Shown here one piece after another: positions 32,127-34,666 of a stretch of 34,666 nucleotides of DNA. Both the position numbers and the translations under genes were made by a program. Source of the DNA: an uncultured Pseudobutyrivibrio sp. Lineage in GTDB: Bacteria; Bacillota; Clostridia; Lachnospirales; Lachnospiraceae. The stretch lies in the NCBI GenBank assembly GCA_946403965.1, contig CAMJBT010000031.1, positions 1 to 34,666 of the forward strand, read 5' to 3'. The notes beneath the pieces are model-generated. The model did no database searches. It worked only from the letters and a program-made list of their open reading frames with translations, and was not told the DNA's origin. The stretch's first letter is position 1, and every line of letters begins with the position of its first letter.

Positions 32127-32773
32127 AATTAATATCATTTACTAGAAATATTGACTCAAATCCAATACGAAATCGATTAGATATTATAAAGATAATTCTT
32201 CAAACTAATGATTATCTAATTGACAGGCAATATTCTCTTGTTCAATGCAATGAAAGAATTGATAAGAATTGTCCTTTTTTATATGTTGAAAAAATGAGTC
32301 GTTTATTTATTCCTGAGAATTCAGATGATCAGGTTCAAAAGTTATATAGTATAGTATTTCCGTTTTCATATAACGTTGAACAAAATGAATTATCAACCAC
32401 ACAAATAGCTATCAATAATTCTCTGAACTCTTGCCTAAAATCTATTGTATACTCTTTTGATAAAGCATTACCGGATTCTATGAACAAAATACAAGATTTT
32501 TGTTTGGAGGCTTGTGTGGATAACGATTTCCCAGATGTGCTTTATGAAATTGTTGTTACTATTCTTACTAGATTACTGACATTTGATGTTGGTTATATAA
32601 GGTATGATTATGATGAGGAGCATTACAATGGTAGAATTCATCCGCTACACCACTTGGATATAAATTATACTAATCAATCCACGTATAAAATCGGATTAAA
32701 TCAATCACTTGACATTTTGGAGTTCAAATCCATAATTGATAATCAGAAAGAGTGTTGGTTTTTACATAAATGA
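32123..32773 (+). CDS. Unknown protein coupled to the helicase, DUF2290-like pattern
   Basis: The ATG overlaps the helicase stop by four bases, and GGGGTGG lies just upstream. The 216-residue soluble protein starts with MKLISFTRNIDSNPIRNRL and contains YIRYDYDEEHYNGRIHPLHHLDINYTNQ, which resembles the core of DUF2290 (R-x-DYD ... HP-x-xHL), and ends with a hydrophobic-aromatic segment. I am not certain of the family. Coupling to the helicase gene implies the two work together. Confidence 0.6.
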   Translation: MKLISFTRNIDSNPIRNRLDIIKIILQTNDYLIDRQYSLVQCNERIDKNCPFLYVEKMSRLFIPENSDDQVQKLYSIVFPFSYNVEQNELSTTQIAINNSLNSCLKSIVYSFDKALPDSMNKIQDFCLEACVDNDFPDVLYEIVVTILTRLLTFDVGYIRYDYDEEHYNGRIHPLHHLDINYTNQSTYKIGLNQSLDILEFKSIIDNQKECWFLHK

Positions 32774-32822
32774 CGTTAAAACTTCACAATCAATAGTTTC
32801 TTTAATATTTCTAATATTTATA

Positions 32823-32850
32823 TTGTCATAATAATTTATGATAATATTAT
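32823..32850 (+). promoter_or_regulatory. Internal promoter with palindrome before the EEP nuclease gene
   Basis: TTGTCA at 32823-32828, 16 bases, TATTAT at 32845-32850. A perfect inverted repeat TCATAA (32826-32831) TAAT TTATGA (32836-32841) overlaps the -35. The EEP and TOPRIM genes may therefore be separately controlled. Confidence 0.4.
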
Positions 32851-32880
32851 AGTTCTATTAAAAGAGCGGGGGGGAATGAA

Positions 32881-33708
32881 GTGTTAAATATCTTATTCTG
32901 GAATTTGCATGGCAATTCCATTGAAGAAGTTATAGCAGAATGCTTGATTGAAAATAATATTTCTCTCGCTGCGTTTTCTGAATTTAGAGGTATTGATTTT
33001 ACTAAACTTGAAGGTTTGTTATTTAAACAATATCATCTTGTTCCGTCTTTGCGTGAGGAACCATCGCAAACGCAAGGTGTTATACATACTAGAATGTTTG
33101 TGAAAAATAACATTGAAGCAACTGCTATGCAAGAGCAAGGAAGGTACAGTATTTTCAAAATAAAAACAAGCATACAACAGTATATTTTAGCAACAATTCA
33201 TCTTCAAGATAGAATAAACAAAACAAATACTGATAGAATCAATACCATAAAGAGTATTAAATCTAATATTGAAAAATTTGAAAATGAACTTGAATGTTGC
33301 AATACAATAGTAATTGGAGATTTTAATGCTAATCCTTACGATGAAGAATTGCTTAGCGTTCATGCTTTTAATGCGGTTTTGTTTAAAGACCTTATTTTGG
33401 CTAATGAATATAGAACATATGAATACTTAGAATATAAGCATTTTTACAATCCTATACTTGATTTCATATCTGCTAGTAATGAAATGCATGGTAGTTTTTA
33501 CCACACAGGTGGTTCATATACACCTATTTGGCATTGTATCGATCAAATACTTTTGAGAAAAGAATTAGTACAATATTTTGAAGAACTAAAATATATAATG
33601 AAAATAGGAGATACTGATTTAATAAAAACAAAAAAACCTGATGGCTCAATAAGTGATCATTTGCCATTATTAGCAACTATCAAAGAGGAGGTAGATTCAG
33701 ATGAGTGA
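32881..33708 (+). CDS. Endonuclease/exonuclease/phosphatase (EEP) fold protein
   Basis: A G-rich ribosome site lies before the GTG start. The 275 residues carry the EEP motif series: N8 in FWNLHGN, E34 in AFSEFRG, H107 in LATIHLQD, D147 and N149 in VIGDFNANP, CIDQILLRKEL, and SDHLPLLATI near the end. These metal-binding and catalytic residues match DNase I/AP-endonuclease-type enzymes, so the protein should cleave a phosphodiester or phosphomonoester, probably in DNA. It has no signal peptide, so it acts in the cytoplasm. Its end overlaps the next gene by 8 bp, forming a unit with the TOPRIM protein and probably the helicase upstream. Confidence 0.85.
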   Translation: MLNILFWNLHGNSIEEVIAECLIENNISLAAFSEFRGIDFTKLEGLLFKQYHLVPSLREEPSQTQGVIHTRMFVKNNIEATAMQEQGRYSIFKIKTSIQQYILATIHLQDRINKTNTDRINTIKSIKSNIEKFENELECCNTIVIGDFNANPYDEELLSVHAFNAVLFKDLILANEYRTYEYLEYKHFYNPILDFISASNEMHGSFYHTGGSYTPIWHCIDQILLRKELVQYFEELKYIMKIGDTDLIKTKKPDGSISDHLPLLATIKEEVDSDE

Positions 33709-34666
33709 AAATTACTGGGGAAATATACTGCAATCTAATGATGAAAAAACAGATGGAATTATTAATATAATGAATGAGCAATGTAGGTATCTATCTGAAA
33801 ATACCAATCACAAGGTTTTAGCGGTCTTTGGTGAAATAAATAGAACCAATAATTATATTCAATCTGTTCTTAAGCCTCTTTTGGATTATTCATCTCTTAA
33901 TAGAAATAGAACCTACTCTGTTTTACAAGGCAAAGAATATATAGGTAGTGTTACAACGGAGAATAAAATTGATGCCGAAAGTATGTTTTACAGCAAGAAA
34001 TATGCATTTGAGATATATACAAAGACTTACAGATTCCGTTTATTTGAACTATTGCTTACACCGGCATATCCAATAGATATCACTATTGATGAGGGAATCT
34101 ATAATGATATTAGTGACAATTTAGTCGATTATAAAAATCAAAATGAAAAAAACAATAGCATTATCATTAATTCAGAATCTGAATTTTGTATAGTTTTAAA
34201 ATCACTTCTTCAAAACAGAAAAGTTAAATATGTTATAAATCAAATGCTTAAAAGGAGCGAAGAAGAACTTGCTAAAGAACATGGAAAAGATAGCAATGAA
34301 GTAAGAAAGAAAATTATTGTTTGCGAAGGCCCATCTGACGAAATTGTATTGCAAGCGTTAGCTCGAAAGCTAGAACGTTCAATTACCACAGTCGCGGCAG
34401 GTGGAAAACATCTTGTTCCTGCATATTTTGAAAGTATAAAAAAGCAGTATAAAGATGCTAAATTTCTAATTGTTGTAGATTCTGATGGCGATGAAAAAGG
34501 AACACGCTCATTTATTGAAGGTAAAATAGGAGAAAACACTTGTAATATTGTTATAATTAATAATAATATTGAGGATATGCTTGGTATTGATAGTAAAAAT
34601 TTAAGTGAATATAAATTAGCACAATCAATTATTGTAACTCTAGACAGTTTAGATGTTGAATCAAAG
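33701..34666 (+). CDS. TOPRIM-domain protein, 3' end outside window
   Basis: AGAGGAGG at 33684-33691 lies 9 bases before the ATG; the frame stays open for 322 codons to the window edge. The N-terminal about 200 residues are unrecognised (NHKVLAVFGEINRTNNYIQ, MFYSKKYAFEIYTKTYRFRLFE). From residue 203 a TOPRIM domain starts: KKIIVCEGPSDEIVL (E209), TTVAAGGKHLVP, and FLIVVDSDGDEKG (D260, D262). These are the conserved E and DxD of OLD-type nucleases. No ATPase motifs precede it, so it is not a full OLD protein; the ATPase role may lie with the upstream helicase. Confidence 0.85.
   Translation, partial: MSENYWGNILQSNDEKTDGIINIMNEQCRYLSENTNHKVLAVFGEINRTNNYIQSVLKPLLDYSSLNRNRTYSVLQGKEYIGSVTTENKIDAESMFYSKKYAFEIYTKTYRFRLFELLLTPAYPIDITIDEGIYNDISDNLVDYKNQNEKNNSIIINSESEFCIVLKSLLQNRKVKYVINQMLKRSEEELAKEHGKDSNEVRKKIIVCEGPSDEIVLQALARKLERSITTVAAGGKHLVPAYFESIKKQYKDAKFLIVVDSDGDEKGTRSFIEGKIGENTCNIVIINNNIEDMLGIDSKNLSEYKLAQSIIVTLDSLDVESK

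Noticed and set aside
1-34666. tRNA, rRNA or known riboswitch
   Set aside because: No cloverleaf with TTC-loop pattern, rRNA-like block or recognisable aptamer core was seen on reading the sequence; a dedicated RNA search was not possible.

Overview
The window is AT-rich DNA with every supportable gene on the + strand. It looks like a Ruminococcus-type gut or rumen Firmicute (Oscillospiraceae). The signs are several dockerin modules, a CotH-family protein ending in a dockerin, secreted proteases, many lipoproteins, GGAGG-type ribosome binding sites, and gut-Firmicute families such as DUF4869. Assignment is by recognition only; no search was run.

Layout. 1-2270: the 3' end of an IS256-family transposase, a zinc-ribbon protein of unknown function, and a decayed segment bracketed by two look-alike hairpins. 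2271-5220: a secreted C39-like cysteine peptidase, a lipoprotein with a jelly-roll-like domain and a probably truncated dockerin protein, closed by a 17-bp-stem terminator. 5221-10380: gene remnants (including the C-terminal half of a KptA/Tpt1 RNA 2'-phosphotransferase), a membrane-anchored unknown, a DUF4238 protein, an ArdC/ImmA-like zinc peptidase, a HEPN-like protein and a 56-residue Asn-rich protein.

10381-21310: an exported-protein region built around two almost identical ECF sigma factor genes. Copy 1 (10519) has no anti-sigma partner. A dockerin-bearing CotH protein follows, then copy 2 (13488), which overlaps a probable membrane anti-sigma gene. Behind these lie an Ig-like lipoprotein, a V8/trypsin-like protease, a protein with three 83-residue repeats plus a dockerin, a DNRLRE/metalloprotease fusion and another lipoprotein. 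The CotH gene and sigma copy 2 share an ECF-type promoter, with TGCGAAAAAA and CGTTTAATATATAGA starting exactly 22 bp apart. Sigma copy 1 instead has two GTCCTRAA direct repeats at a 21-bp period; the same arrangement lies upstream of the C39-like peptidase. The pieces suggest a relay: a DNA-binding regulator turns on sigma copy 1, and sigma then turns on CotH and sigma copy 2.

21530-34666: an island that looks defence-related. It holds a four-helix membrane protein; a HEPN protein overlapping a KAP-like P-loop NTPase; an XRE regulator, split PD-(D/E)xK/winged-helix protein, soluble Ser/Thr kinase and TIM-barrel-like protein run from a consensus promoter with a palindrome in its spacer; DUF4869 plus a P-loop/TOPRIM-like ATPase; and an SF1 helicase, a DUF2290-like protein, an EEP-fold nuclease and a TOPRIM protein that runs off the window end. 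The four-gene kinase cassette and the helicase-EEP-TOPRIM operon are the best candidates for undescribed systems.
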